64,000 bases of DNA from Limonium bicolor (Eukaryota; Streptophyta; Magnoliopsida; Caryophyllales; Plumbaginaceae): NCBI GenBank assembly GCA_023374045.1, contig CM041783.1:98987298-99051297 (forward strand), read 5' to 3'. The notes beneath the pieces are model-generated. The model was not told the origin of the DNA. It saw nothing but the letters and a program-made list of their open reading frames with translations, and did no database searches. The translations under genes and the position numbers were made by a program. This document shows positions 29,752-43,720 of the stretch, one piece after another; position 1 is the first letter of the stretch; the number at the start of each line of letters is the position of its first letter.

Positions 29752-32700
29752 TGTAACACCCCATCCAAAGCCAATCGTGGTTATCGCAAACTGAACACTT
29801 AAACGAATATGTCACAGCGGAAATCACAAACACCTGGACCTTGCCACGGTCTGATCACAGAATATACCGGCCTTAATAATTACAACACTTTTCCAAAATA
29901 ACTGTCCAACCCAAAGGCATCACCATCCAAAATACCACAACCAACCAAGTACAAGTAGCTAAATCATAATCACAACCTTACATCAGTTTAAATATAAACG
30001 GTCGGGTGCACAGGCGCAACCCGAACTCAAAATAAACATCCCACCCTAAGTCTAACCGCTCCTACTCTCGTAGTGCGTCCTCATGGGTCTCTTACCTGCA
30101 AGTGTAAAAATAGCCCCCGAGGGGGTCAGCACGAATGCTGGTACACCCTCTCATGGCCCCCAAGCTAACGGGGCTACGACGACTAATTGTCGATAGCATG
30201 GAAATTGATTACATACACAAGCATAATATGAAGTGCAATAACAAAACCACAGATGAACACATATAGTTCACAAACAATGAACGACTCAAGCGTTCCCTTA
30301 TCAAGTGGGTTAGTAACCCCCTCCTTAGTCCTCATTTCCTTAATCTCAGTTCCTTACCTTAATCTCAATCTTAACTCATTCTCAGTATACAAACCGTTCC
30401 TGGAAGGGAATGGTTGTAGCTTAATTCGAACCTGGGATTTAGGTGATCCCACCGCACCATCTTAATGCCACCTACTCTGGACGGGAGTCCAGCGTAGCTG
30501 AGCCGGCAACCGGCCCTAGGCTACAAGTCCGAAGACAAGTCCTTAAGCGGAGGGCGGATCTGATTCAGATACCGTCCCCCTTTTTCTTAGCATGCATGAC
30601 CGGAGATCGGTCCCGGGTTTCCTCACTCAAGTTCCAGTTAGTAGACATCTTAATCACCATGTGCTAGCTAAGCCTTAACGGGCATTAACCAACAACCACC
30701 AAACTTAACTCTTATTCTTAACTCAGTATGTACTAAACTTGGTTAGTAACAATCTCAAGTCTCGCGGGTTAGTGTAAATATAACACGTACACAACGAGAG
30801 CAAATATAACCGGTTGCATGCTTTATCTTGTTTTAGTCATAGCAATTAAATAGATAGCACACAAGCCGAGGGACACCTCGTTAGCAAGCAGGTCACAAGA
30901 AGGATTGTACCGTTCACCGTCGATCGTTGTTTGTTTAACCTTCTTCGGGGTCCCAATTCACAAACCTAAAACATTCATTCATTTTTAGGTCATTAGTTAT
31001 TTGCACCTTACTTAACTCACTTAGTCCCTAAGGATTCCCATTCAATAACCTCTCAAGTCTTTGCCACTTAGCTTACAAACTTAACTTTAAACATTAAAAT
31101 TTATACTTAACTTAACTTAACTTAATCCCTTAAGTTCTTAGGGTCCCAATCATTACCACCCTACCAAAGGTATACCTTATTACTATTACCATTCTTAGAA
31201 TTCAAAATTTCTTTTTTTTTTATTTTTAGGCCCGACCGAACTTCCGACCGACCTTACCTAAGGTCGGTCCATTCCAGAACACTTTACCGTTTGAAAATTC
31301 TACCCCGACCGACCTTGCAAGTCCGGTCCCAAGGTCGGTCCATTCCCGAGAGTTTCCCCCGAGGGAAATTTAAGCTCGACCGAACTTGCCAAGTCCGGTC
31401 CCATGTTCGGTCGATTCCAGAGACTTATTACCGTACAAAATTCTAGGCATGACCGACCTTGCAAGTCCGGTCCCAAGGTCGGTCCATTCCAGAGACTTAA
31501 TTCCTTCACAAAATACATGCCCGACCGAACTTGTAAGTCCGGTCCTATGTTCGGTCGATTCCAGAAACTTTCTCCGGTAGTGTAATTTGAGCTCGACCGA
31601 CCTTGCAGGTCCGGTCCTAAGGTCGGTCGGCTCCAGAGCCTTGTTTCTAAATTCTCTTTTTAACTCCAAACTTCTCCTCATATATCCTAATATGTTATAA
31701 CCTCATTTGGGCACCTCAAATACACCTTAAGCCCTCCTCTAAACACATTAAATCATTCACCAAGATCCACCTTAGTCATTATGCATTTTCCTTGTAATAA
31801 TGCTAACACTTGTAATGTTTTCCACTAGGTTTCTAGGTGGTGGTTCATACCTAATGTAACCACTATGCCAAATGTTTCCCCACCACTATAACATCATCTC
31901 CCAAGCATCTTTCACCATCTAAAACTCTTTTATGCATTTACTTAAAGTTCCTTCACAAACTTAAACTTCCATCCATAAACACATTATTTCCTTCCTAGTT
32001 GTTTACCAACATTTGCCTATGTCCTAAATACTCAAACACATTCTCTTGATTCCTAAATCCTTCATGGTGATACCTAAGTCATTATAAGTCATTAGAACAC
32101 CTTAATCTCACCCTTTTTCATCAAGACAACCTCTAGAGCTTCTAGTACTTCCTTAGTCATTAAATCCCCTTAGAATATCTTAAACACTTAAGTTCTCCTT
32201 TAAATTTTGCCATGGGTTCTCTAGTACATAGCACATCCTAACACATGGTTTTTCTCCATCAAACAACCAACATCACCCAAATTCTCATCACAACACCTTA
32301 ACACACAATTTACACCAAAACTACACCACATCATCATATAGTGCTTAAACTTAAAATGCTTGGCACTTAGGCCCTTAAATGACAATATTCTTAACCACTG
32401 AATTTCCACATATATTTGCCTTCAACCTGCGAATACACACAACAAGGCTCCCATTGAAATAAAATGCTTCTTGTAATTCACGTTGATGTTCTTAAACTAT
32501 CTCTTTTTCTCATTTGCTCTTTAGTCACAAGTTCACAAGTATAGTCATTGTTTCTCCTAGGTTTTATAACCCCTTTTCTAATGTAAACTCTACACTAAAC
32601 TCATCACATATCTAAATCCCATTCCCTTAAACAATAAAACACCTTAAGGTAAGTAATTTACCTTGTTCTTTTACAAGCTTTAAAAGCTTTCCTCCTTAGG

Positions 32701-33959
32701 TTTTTCTTTGCTCAATCTCGGTCACCAATATATATATCCTTGCCAATGTTCTAACCAATATCCAATGACTCCAATGAGTACTAGATAATACATTAACCCT
32801 AAGGAACAAACCCTAGGTTAAAAAATGTGCTTTAAGGTATTAAGGTGATTGTTTTACCTTGGTTTCTCAAGACAAGCTTGGATATGAAGCAAGAAGGACC
32901 TCCTCAATCCTTTGAAGAGTAGAAAACAAGCTAGAACAAGGCATAAACATGGAGTCCCATGAGTGCAAATTTTCGGACAAGGAAAGAAATGGTGGAAACC
33001 TAGATTTTCTTACACTTTCTTTACCTTAAGAGAATGGAGAAGCCAATGGAGTCTCCAAACTTGAATTTCCTCCTCTAATGGTGGTTTGACTTGGCACCAA
33101 AATGAAGCTCTTGAAGTTTTGAAAAGATAGAAAGAGAGAGCTTGAGCTAACTAAGGAGAATATGTAATTTGTTTTGGTTTTGGAGCTAAAATGAGTGAGT
33201 TGTGTGCAAGGCTAGATGAAGCTAGCATGGAGGTATGCCTCACGTTAATGGAGAAGGGAGAGAGAGCAAGAAACCGTGGGAAACAAAGGAGAATGAAGAA
33301 GTGAGGGAGAGAACCACTAAAGTGTGATATTTATGTTAAAAGGTGAATAGTACTTTTGCTTTACAAATCTTTATTTGCTTAATGAGTCATGAAGGTGGTG
33401 ACTCACCTTATAAGAAACCGGCCCCCATTAGTAACAAGGGGTACTTAAGTCTTTGTTGACCAAATATCTCACTTATATTGACTTATGTTATAAACTAGCT
33501 TAATTAATTTACTATTCACAAAACAAGGCACATTGTTGTGAAATTTTTGATTTCCCATTGATATAGACTTCCAAATGTGATACTATATAGTACACATGTT
33601 AATTAAAGAGTAATGATGGACATTTAGCCATTCAAAACTCATTTACAAGACAATTTTTCAAAAATGTGCTTTAAGACTCCTTAAAGCACATTTTGTGTTT
33701 TAACTTGTTTTCAAGCTTGGTTTTCTTTGGTAATTGATTTAAAATGACCATTAGGATATTACTAAGGTCTTAGAACAATATTTGGGTACTCTCCCAAGTC
33801 TCTCCAAGCTTAGAGCACGTTTTTGCTTAAACTGCTCTTTTGGTGTTTCCTTATATTTTCTTTGATTAGAAATGTTTCTTAATGTTTCTAAGGCATTATT
33901 TAGCCTCCTTATATCTTAGTTTATCATTTAAACACCATATCTAAGTTTGGGGTATTTCA
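29752..33959 (-). repeat. Element A LTR2 (shared by units 1 and 2)
   Basis: This LTR is 4,208 bases. It serves as 5' LTR for unit 1 (primer site at 29735) and as 3' LTR for unit 2 (polypurine tract at 33960). It shares most diagnostic bases with LTR3 rather than LTR1. Its hairpin repeat cluster is at 31231-31630. Confidence 0.85.
31231..31630. repeat. Six-unit hairpin repeat, LTR2
   Basis: Same layout as at 11483-11880, with alternating GACCGACCTT and GACCGAAC stems. Confidence 0.7.
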
Positions 33960-33972
33960 ATCTACCCCCCTT
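33960..33972 (-). other. Polypurine tract of element A, unit 2
   Basis: AAGGGGGGTAGAT on the minus strand, directly before the LTR2 start. Confidence 0.75.
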
Positions 33973-34270
33973 AAAAGAACTTTGTCCTCAAAGTTCACAT
34001 GTGTGCTTAATCATTCACGGTACTCAATTCCCTTAATCTTAACACCACATCTTATATTCACATTCACACATCTCAAGACTCAAAGGTCAATCTCAAATAC
34101 AATACATAAGTATTATACATAACTCAAACTTAACACCAAAGTGTAGCAACTTACACAAATTCACATCTTAACCAACCAAACAAACGACAAACATGATCGT
34201 TTCTTAACTCAAAAGCGAGGAAGCTCTACCCCCTTAAAAAGGGGTACGCCCCGTACCCTATACAGACGAT
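33973..34270 (-). other. 3' untranslated region of element A, unit 2
   Basis: Non-coding, about 300 bases, a near-exact copy of 14221-14518. Confidence 0.6.
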
Positions 34271-34399
34271 CTAGTCAGTAAACAAAGAAGGGTACTTTGC
34301 CCTCATCTTATCCTCTAATTCCCATGTGGCCTCTTCGACATCCTGGTTAGACCAGAGAACCTTCACCAGTCGCACTGACTTGTGGCGAGTGTCCCTAGT
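34271..34399 (-). pseudogene. Chromo-like tail of element A pol, unit 2 (separated by B)
   Basis: The same tail as at 14519-14647, with stop TAG at 34271-34273. It is cut off from integrase by B copy 2; the target duplication CTAGT is at 34395-34399. Confidence 0.8.
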
Positions 34400-37300
34400 T
34401 GAAATACCCCAAACCTTAATGTGTTAATTAATCATGTACTTATAATTTTCTAAGGCTAATTAAGTCCTTGAGATCATTGGTGAAGAAATAAAAGCCAAAA
34501 AGAAAAAGAGAATGCGTAAAAGACACAAAGCGTGAAAACGCATATTTAATTATTTTAGGAGGCATATAACCTTCACTAGGGTTATAAATATTTTTATACC
34601 CTAATTACATACTAAAAAATGTGGGAAAAATTCCAGAAGAAAACGGATCCAAATAATGCGTTAAAACTCTAACGGAGTCTTAAAGCGCGTTTTTCGAGAA
34701 AACCCGAAAACGTGACTTTAAACAGTTAAATGACTTCGTAAAAAAAAATTTATAGTTGATTATATAACTATAATTAAACATTAATGGGAGCCTAAGAACC
34801 ATTAAAATTAAATAAACGAGAAAAATTGGAAAACGGGCCCGGTTTGTGAATAGTGTCAAACCGGGTAAATAAACGAGCGTTTCTGTAAAAAAATTAAAAA
34901 CGCTCCAGCATGTGTTACTGTAAGGGGGCCGGTTTTAATATGTTAATTAGCTCTCTCACACTCTTGACTAGTTAGCTAGTTAAATAAGTCAAAAAGCAAT
35001 AAAACAAAAGTAACTTATACCCACCCACACTCTCTCTCCTTTATTTTCTTTTTCCCCTCTCTTTCCTCTTCCTTCTTCCTCAAGAGATTTTCTTCTCTAT
35101 CTCTCTGTTGCTGAACGACATTGCAGCCCCCATGGCATCCTCCACTTCTTCTCCTTGTCCAAGCTAGCTCCAAGCTTAAATCACAAAAATAATTACATAT
35201 TTGTGATCCTCTCACCAAGCTCTACACTTCCCTCTTTTCAAAATCCGAAAATAATGAAGTTCATCTCCATGGGTTTTTCCCATTTGAAGAGAAAATGGCA
35301 CCAATGGGAAGCTTGGAGTCTCCTCTTTCAAACAAGGTAAAAATCTCCATGAAAAACCTCATTTTTCTCCATCTTGTAGAGCTGGCCGATTTTGCCCTCT
35401 CTCACACCTTGTTTTCTTCTTGATTTTGAGCTTCAATCCAACTCTCCAATGGTGGAATAATCTCCTTCTTGATTCAAGGGTGAGAACCTCTCTTGAAAGG
35501 CCCAAAAAGGTAAACCCTAACTTGTGTTCTAAGCCCTTTGATTGGATTGAGATTTCCTAAGGGTTTAGCTAATTAATTGAGTATGTTTTGTGTTTATTGA
35601 ATGTTGGGATGGAGTTTGGCAACTCCATTCCCACTTGACCGAAATTGAGAAGTGGAGGGGCAAGAGGAGAACTAAAAGAGAACTTGTGAAATTAAGGTAA
35701 GAAATCCACCTTAAACCTTGTTTGTAATTGTTTAGGTGTTTGGGATGGGTAAACAAAGTAATGAACCCAAATTATGGATTGCAATCCATGTTGGAAATTG
35801 TGTTTAGTTGATTTTGGAGAGAGATTGTGAAATTGATGTTGAATTAAGGGCCTTGGAGCCAAGTGTTTTGAGTTTGTGTTTATATTGTGGTTTATTGAGA
35901 TTTTAGAGATTATGTTATTGTTGATGGACTTTGAGAATTATTATGTGCTGGTAGACCCTTGAAAGGGTGTGGCTAGATTAGGAATGAAAAGGATGAGAAT
36001 TGTTGAAAAGGGATGTGTAAGGTTTATGGGGAGGTTATGGCGAAATTTTGGTAGAAAATGAGTGTTTTGATGATGGCTTGGTGAATGGGAGAACCTTGAT
36101 GTTTGTAGTGTTGAGTAGAGGTTTAATAGCCTTGAAATGGTAGTTGGAGAATGGTGTGAAGTGATGCAAAATCTGTAGCAAAAATGTGTATAAGTGTCTT
36201 GGACTTGTTTGAGAAGAATTAGAGTGGTAAGATCATGTACTTAGAATGCTAGAAGTGGCATTGGTAGAGGGAGTATTAAATGGTAAAGATTAGAACAAAA
36301 ATCTGTAGCATTGAAGAATGAAAATTGGCATGAGTGCTGGAATGGAATGAGGAAAAATTGTGTAAGTTGATTTAGAATTGAGTAATGAATTTGGTGGATG
36401 AACTAAGGTGATTTAGGGGACCTAATGGGTGTTTAAACATGTAGGAAACATGTGGAAATGATTGGGGAAAGATTGGGTGAGAATTGAGGTGAGTTTGGAG
36501 TTCAAAGTAGAGAATTAAAAGGGGTTCTGCAGCCGACCTACCCAGGCGACCTACCCCAGGCTGGGTCGGTCGGGTTGAATTCTGTAACTCGGATGCTCTC
36601 TGCACCCGACCCACCCAGGCGACCTACCCAGGGTGGGTCGGTCGGCCACTTATAAATTTTTTTTTTTTTTTTAGGCTCCTAATGATGAGGATTGGTATGT
36701 AATGACGTTATAAGGTTGTTTAAGACATGTTAGGTGTGTATAATGACAATTAAGTGAGTGAAAAGTTGTTGTAAAATGTGAAAGTAAAACAAGTTAAAAA
36801 TGTGAAGTTATTTAACTAGTTAACGGGGTTAACTATGGGCATTAGATGTTAAACAATCATATTACCCCGATGTTAATGAAAGCAATTACAATGTTACCAG
36901 TTGTTCGAGAGTTATTCGAGGGACATAAGAGGACACATTAGAGTGGACCATGGTGACAGGTATGGTTTTCTTGCAACCTGTGTCCTACCGGATTACACCG
37001 GCTTGTATGCCAATGTTTTTATGTGTGTTTGCCACCTTGCAAGATAAAGCATGAAATGAGTTTATACTAATTCATTATTGTGGCGTAATTAATTCCGATA
37101 CCGCTTAACCCTAATTATGTGTTAAATAATAGTTAACCGACCTTAGGTTCACATAAGAGATCGGTATTCGGAATAAACGTCCCAACCCACGGGAACGTTC
37201 TAACTACGGCTATCCGTGTGTTTATGTATGTTGTGACTGTGTGATGTATGTGACTTTGCTTTGTGTGTTGTTGCTATCGGATACAGTTATCCATGTTTGT

Positions 37301-38466
37301 TAAAAAGGGATGTTCTCCGTTCTGGTCTAACAGAGTTAGTAACACTATGTGATGTATGTATGTGATGAGTTCCATAAAGGAACCTTTAACTAATATGTAT
37401 ATGTTATGTATGGTGAGGAATCCGGTCGTTCCGGTCGCGCGTGTTGTTTGGGAGTTGATGTATATATGTGAATTAACTCCCATCCTGTTATGTTAGGGTT
37501 GTTTTCCTTCATTGGATTTTGACCACTAGCTTAGCCAAAGCTTACCTACCTAACTTCCAATCGGGTTAGGGGGAAATCATGTGTAATGTTGGTAGGGTGT
37601 TGATGCCTAGTTCGCTTCGACTCCCTCTCTATTATGTTGCGGTTGTTTTTCCTCCTTGAATTACAACCACCCACAAGCTTAACCAAGGCTTACCTACCTC
37701 ATCATTATTGGAGCTAGGGGGAAATTGTGCAAGGTGTGATCGGTCCTATATGAGGCCGCCACACCTAAGTAAAGAAAATGTATGTATGTTGTGCTCGGGC
37801 TTCTATCACCCCGGCACTCCCTAAGTAAAGTTTATGTTCCCTAAGAAGAGTGGAACTAAGTTGTGTGTATGTTATCAAGTGAAGTGTATGGTTATGTTGT
37901 GTGTGCTAATCTTGTGTTTGTGTCCTACTAATGGATGTTTGCTTTTAAGCATGAAGTATGTGTGTAGTTGTGTATGTTTAAATAAAATCAATCGCATGCT
38001 AAGACGACAATTAGTTGTGTGTGGCCCGGTAGCATGCGGGCTGCGGGATTACCATACCAGCAAAGGTGCTGAGCCCCTTGGGGGCCACCCTTTTCTTCCT
38101 TTTCTATTTCAGGTACAAGGAGCTGGAAGCCGTTCGAGAGTAGGACGGGGTAGTTATTTGTACGTGGTAGTCATGAGAATTGTGGATGTATCGTAGGTGT
38201 AGTAAGACCGAATTTGTATCGGCGTAGTTGGAAGATACTCGGTACATTGTAATGTAAGTGTATAATGATCGTTGGACATGGAACGGGATTTATGTGTAGT
38301 TGCTCGGGAGTTTAGTCCATCAGACCGGTACAATGTATGTATGTTAGCCTTGTTAGCCACGTGGGTGGCTAACGGCGTGTAACACCAAGGAGTTAAGTTA
38401 TGTTGTGAGTTGTGATTTCCGCTGCAAGCTGTTGTTAAGTGTGTTGTTAGTAGTTGGGGTGTTACA
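34400..38466 (+). repeat. Element B copy 2, 5' LTR
   Basis: This LTR is 4,067 bases, full-length type with both hairpins. It carries the 5'-type bases GTAAACCCTAAC and GTTGGGATGG. Several short losses relative to copy 1 occur (e.g. GAATTATTATG near 35935 and GTAGAGGTTT near 36115). Confidence 0.8.
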
Positions 38467-40415
38467 AAAAGTGGTATCAGAGTGAAGTATCGCTCTGGGT
38501 CGGTCAAGATGAAGGTGAAATTGAAGATATACAAAATAAGAATAATGAAGGGGGCAAACGAAGCTCGAAGTTATCAAGAGTCGCGCAGCAGAAACTAGTG
38601 AGCCAGCGATTCAAGAGTTGGATGTACGTTGTGAACATGAGTGAATGGCAATTATTAATGCCTAGAAGTTTCACAGGCCAGAATCGAAACTGGTTATGAA
38701 TTAAATAAACTCTAAGGAGAATTCTTGGTTAGGGACTAAACCGCCAATATGGCTAAGATCCTCAAACCAGAACATATTGTATAATAAACCGCGTGGAGAT
38801 ACAACACTTCACGACGGTAGGACGTTATAAACCAGTGGTTAAGTGATTGATTAGGGGCGTAATCCCTTTTAAGGGGGGTAGAGCGCAAAACCGTTTTTAG
38901 TGTGTTTACCGTACAAGTGTACGTGAACTATGGTGTGCATAGCACAAAATGATTTGTTAGATGATGGTGCGTGCCTTACATAAACATACGCATTCATTCA
39001 TGGTTTAATTGTGGTAATTGCGCACAGAAGATGCGAATACCATGGTAACAAGTGTGTTATTTTGTTAATAGATGTGTGTGAAAGTACAGATATAAGGGAG
39101 TAAAGAGACTCCCGGGGAAATAAAACCCCGACTATGTATGTTCATATAATACTAAATGTAAAACCGTGTATTGTATTTTGATAAAGTATATATATACAAG
39201 TATTGTGATTTATGAAGAGGTATGACACCGATATAGAACCTAGTAAGAATTAAAATTCCCTAGGTAACTCGGATTAAGTTGAATTTGGGTGATGATTGAT
39301 AGACGGAGTTCTATCCCTTGGAGATGTAATGATTATGACTAGATGGATTAAAAGATAGAAAATGGTACATGCTTGAATTAGCTGTTGTTTGAAAATGAAG
39401 TGGGAGGTGAAACTTGATTATCATAAGATCAAGGGAAGCCGAACACAAATTGGGGTGGAAAGATAATTCAACACTGATGCTGATCACATCAGGGTTGGAT
39501 GAATCTTGAAACTCCCTATAAGTGGTCACAAATAATCACATCAAGAATAAGATGCAGTTAACAATAATTGGACTTGGAGTTGTATTGAGTTTTCAAAAGA
39601 GTTTTAAATTGGGTTTCAAATTTTCAATTGGTACTTTCAAGACTTCAATTAATATCTCTAAGATTCTTAAGTGGTATTTTCAAAGGAAGGACTACTTTTA
39701 CTTGACCTTGTAAAAAGGATCTTCAATTGGTATTTTCCAATAAAGGATTTCATTCTACTTAACCTCATATAGAGTATTTTCGTATTACTTGCTCACGAGC
39801 TGAGGATGTATGAGCCTTTGTCTTCGGACCGGTGACATGAGAAGTATATTTTAAAGATGTATGCAATTGTTTTGATCTCCCAAAGGAACGGGGACCAGAA
39901 AATGTCCATCGCGACCGGGTTCTGCGGGGTCACAGTGTATATGTACTCAACATGGGTCTCGAACCCATGAAGAGATGGAAAAGGAATTTCTGGTTGTTAT
40001 ACATGCTAAGACATGTTGTGTGGTATATGTAATAAATATTGTTTTGACCTCGAGTCCTAATGTGGTTGAGTTCCGGAAGTGTTATGTTACCTAGACCATG
40101 TGTCTAAAGGTCGTTATGTTATCAAGACCTAAGTGTCTAAATGTTGTTATGCTACCCAGACCTAAGAGTCTAAGGGTTGTCATGTAGGTACAATGTTGTT
40201 AAGGTACCCGGACCACTAAGTCCGAGGTTACTATGTAAGTATGTTATGTATGTATGGATGTGAACGTGTATATGTACCCGGACCGTTAAGTTCGAGGTTG
40301 TGACGTAAAGTATGTTGTTATGGAAGTTTTATGTTGCAAGTAATCCCCGTATTCTAACCAATGATGTGTGGGAAGTGTGAACTTCGAGGACGAAGTTCTT
40401 TTAAGGGGGGTAGAT
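38467..40415 (+). other. Internal region of B copy 2, non-coding
   Basis: About 1.95 kb with no coding sequence. The stem-loop repeat block precedes the polypurine tract (AAGGGGGGTAGAT, 40403-40415). Confidence 0.75.
38472..38482 (+). other. Primer-binding site of B copy 2
   Basis: TGGTATCAGAG, five bases after the LTR end. Confidence 0.85.
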
Positions 40416-43400
40416 TGAAATACCCCAAACCTTAATGTGTTAATTAATCATGTACTTATAATTTTCTAAGGCTAATTAAGTCCTTGAGATCATTGGTGAA
40501 GAAATAAAAGCCAAAAAGAAAAAGAGAATGCGTAAAAGACACAAAGCGTGAAAACGCATATTTAATTATTTTAGGAGGCATATAACCTTCACTAGGGTTA
40601 TAAATATTTTTATACCCTAATTACATACTAAGAAAATGTGGGAAAAATTCCAGAAGAAAACGGATCCAAATAATGCGTTAAAACTCTAACGGAGTCTTAA
40701 AGCGCGTTTTTCGAGAAAACCCGAAAACGTGACTTTAAACAGTTAAATGACTTCGTAAAAAAAAATTATAGTTGATTATATAACTATAATTAAACATTAA
40801 TGGGAGCCTAAGAACCATTAAAATTAAATAAACGAGAAAAATCCGGAAAACGGGCCCGGTTTGTGAATAGTGTCAAACCGGGTAAATAAACGAGCGTTTC
40901 TGTAAAAAAATTAAAAACGCTCCAGCATGTGTTACTGTAAGGGGGCCGGTTTTAATATGTTAATTAGCTCTCTCACACTCTTGACTAGTTAGCTAGTTAA
41001 ATAAGTCAAAAAGCAATAAAACAAAAGTAACTTATACCCACCCACACTCTCTCTCCTCCTTTATTTTCTTTTTCCCCTCTCTTTCCTTTCCTTCTTCCTC
41101 AAGCGATTTTCTTCTCTCTCTCTCTGTTGCTGAACGACATTGCAGCCCCCATGGCTTCCTCCACTTCTTCTCCTTGTCCAAGCTAGCTCCAAGCTTAAAT
41201 CACAAAAATAATTACATATTTGTGATCCTCTCACCAAGCTCTACACTTCCCTCTTTTCAAAATCCGAAAATAATGAAGTTCATCTCCATGGGTTTTTCCC
41301 ATTTGAAGAGAAAATGGCACCAATGGGAAGCTTGGAGTCTCCTCTTTCAAACAAGGTAAAAATCTCCATGAAAAACCTCATTTTTCTCCATCTTGTAGAG
41401 CTGGCCGATTTTGCCCTCTCTCACACCTTGTTTTCTTCTTGATTTTGAGCTTCAATCCAACTCTCCAATGGTGGAATAATCTCCTTCTTGATTCAAGGGT
41501 GAGAACCTCTCTTGAAAGGCCCAAAAAGGTAAACCATAACTTGTGTTCTAAGCCCTTTGATTGGATTGAGATTTCCTAAGGGTTTAGCTAATTAATTGAG
41601 TATGTTTTGTGTTTATTGAATGTTGGTATGGAGTTTGGCAACTCCATTCCCACTTGACCGAAATTGAGAAGTGGAGGGGCAAGAGGAGAACTAAAAGAGA
41701 ACTTGTGAAATTAAGGTAAGAAATCCACCTTAAACCTTGTTTGTAATTGTTTAGGTGTTTGGGATGGGTAAACAAAGTAATGAACCCAAATTATGGATTG
41801 CAATCCATGTTGGAAATTGTGTTTAGTTGATTTTGGAGAGAGATTGTGAAATTGATGTTGAATTAAGGGCCTTGGAGCCAAGTGTTTTGAGTTTGTGTTT
41901 ATATTGTGGTTTATTGAGATTTTAGAGATTATGTTATGTTGATGGACTTTGAGAATTTATTATGTGCTGGTAGACCCTTGAAAGGGTGTGGCTAGATTAG
42001 GAATGAAAAGGATGAGAATTGTTGAAAAGGGATGTGTAAGGTTTATGGGGAGGTTATGGCGAAATTTTGGTAGAAAATGAGTGTTTTGATGATGGCTTGG
42101 TGAATGGGAGAACCTTGATGTTTGTAGTGTTGAGTAGAGTGGTTTAATAGCCTTGAAATGGTAGTTGGAGAATGGTGTGAAGTGATGCAAAATCTGTAGC
42201 AAAAATGTGTATAAGTGTCTTGGACTTGTTTGAGAAGAATTAGAGTGGTAAGATCATGTACTTAGAATGCTAGAAGTGGCATTGGTAGAGGGAGTATTAA
42301 ATGGTAAAGATTAGAACAAAAATCTGTAGCATTGAAGAATGAAAATTGGCATGAGTGCTGGAATGGAATGAGGAAAAATTGTGTAAGTTGATTTAGAATT
42401 GAGTAATGAATTTGGTGGATGAACTAAGGTGATTTAGGGGACCTAATGGGTGTTTAAACATGTAGGAAACATGTGGAAATGATTGGGGAAAGATTGGGTG
42501 AGAATTGAGGTGAGTTTGGAGTTCAAAGTAGAGAATTAAAAGGGGTTCTGCAACCGACCTACCCAGGCGACCTACCCCAGGCTGGGTCGGTCGGGTTGAA
42601 TTCTGTAACTCGGATGCTCTCTGCACCCGACCCACCCTTTAACTAATATGTATATGTTATGTATGGTGAGGAATCCGGTCGTTCCGCGCGTGTTGTTTGG
42701 GAGTTGATGTATATATGTGAATTAACTCCCATCCTGTTATGTTAGGGTTGTTTTCCTTCATTGGATTTCGACCTCCCACTAGCTTAGCCAAAGCTTACCT
42801 ACCCAACTTCCAATCGGGTTAGGGGGAAATCATGTGTAATGTTGGTAGGGTGTTGATGCCTAAGTTCGCTTCGACTCCCTCTCTATTATGTTGCGGTTGT
42901 TTTTCCTCCTTGAATTACAACCACCCACAAGCTTAACCAAGGCTTACCTACCTCATCATTATTGGAGCTAGGGGGAAATTGTGCAAGGTGTGATCGGTCC
43001 TATATGAGGCCGCCACACCTAAGTAAAGAAAATGTATGTATGTTGTGCTCGGGCTTCTATCACCCCGGCACTCCCTAAGTAAAGTTTATGTTCCCTAAGA
43101 AGAGTGGAACTAAGTTGTGTGTATGTTATCAAGTGAAGTGTATGGTTATGTTGTGTGTGCTAATCTTGTGTTTGTGTCCTACTAATGGATGTTTGCTTTT
43201 ATGCATGAAGTATGTGTGTAGTTGTGTATGTTTAAATAAAATCAATCGCATGCTAAGACGACAATTAGTTGTGCGTGGCCCGGTAGCATGCGGGCTGCGG
43301 GATTACCATACCAGCAAAGGTGCTGAGCCCCTTGGGGGCCACCCTTTTCTTCCTTTTCTATTTCAGGTACAAGGAGCTGGAAGCCGTTCGAGAGTAGGAC

Positions 43401-43720
43401 GGGGTAGTTATTTGTACGTGGTAGTCATGAGAATTGTGGATGTATCATAGGTGTAGTAAGACCGAATTTGTATCGGCGTAGTTGGAAGATACTCGGTACA
43501 TTGTAATGTAAGTGTATAATGATCGTTGGACATGGAACGGGATTTATGTGTAGTTGCTCGGGAGTTTAGTCCATCAGACCGGTACAATGTATGTATGTTA
43601 GCCTTGTTAGCCACGTGGGTGGCTAACGGCGTGTAACACCAAGGAGTTAAGTTATGTTGTGAGTTGTGATTTCCGCTGCAAGCTGTTGTTAAGTGTGTTG
43701 TTAGTAGTTGGGGTGTTACA
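40416..43720 (+). repeat. Element B copy 2, 3' LTR (short type)
   Basis: This LTR is 3,305 bases. The same internal deletion is present: GACCCACCC joins TTTAACTAATATG near 42638. Confidence 0.8.

Larger units (their letters stand above)
34400..43720 (+). mobile_element. Element B copy 2 nested in A unit 2
   Basis: This copy is 9,321 bases, with CTAGT at 34395-34399 and 43721-43725. The 5' LTR is 34400-38466, primer site 38472-38482, internal region 38467-40415 and 3' LTR 40416-43720. It has the same insertion site, the same short 3' LTR and the same 5'/3' LTR diagnostic bases as copy 1. It is therefore a duplicate of one insertion event, not a new one. Confidence 0.88.
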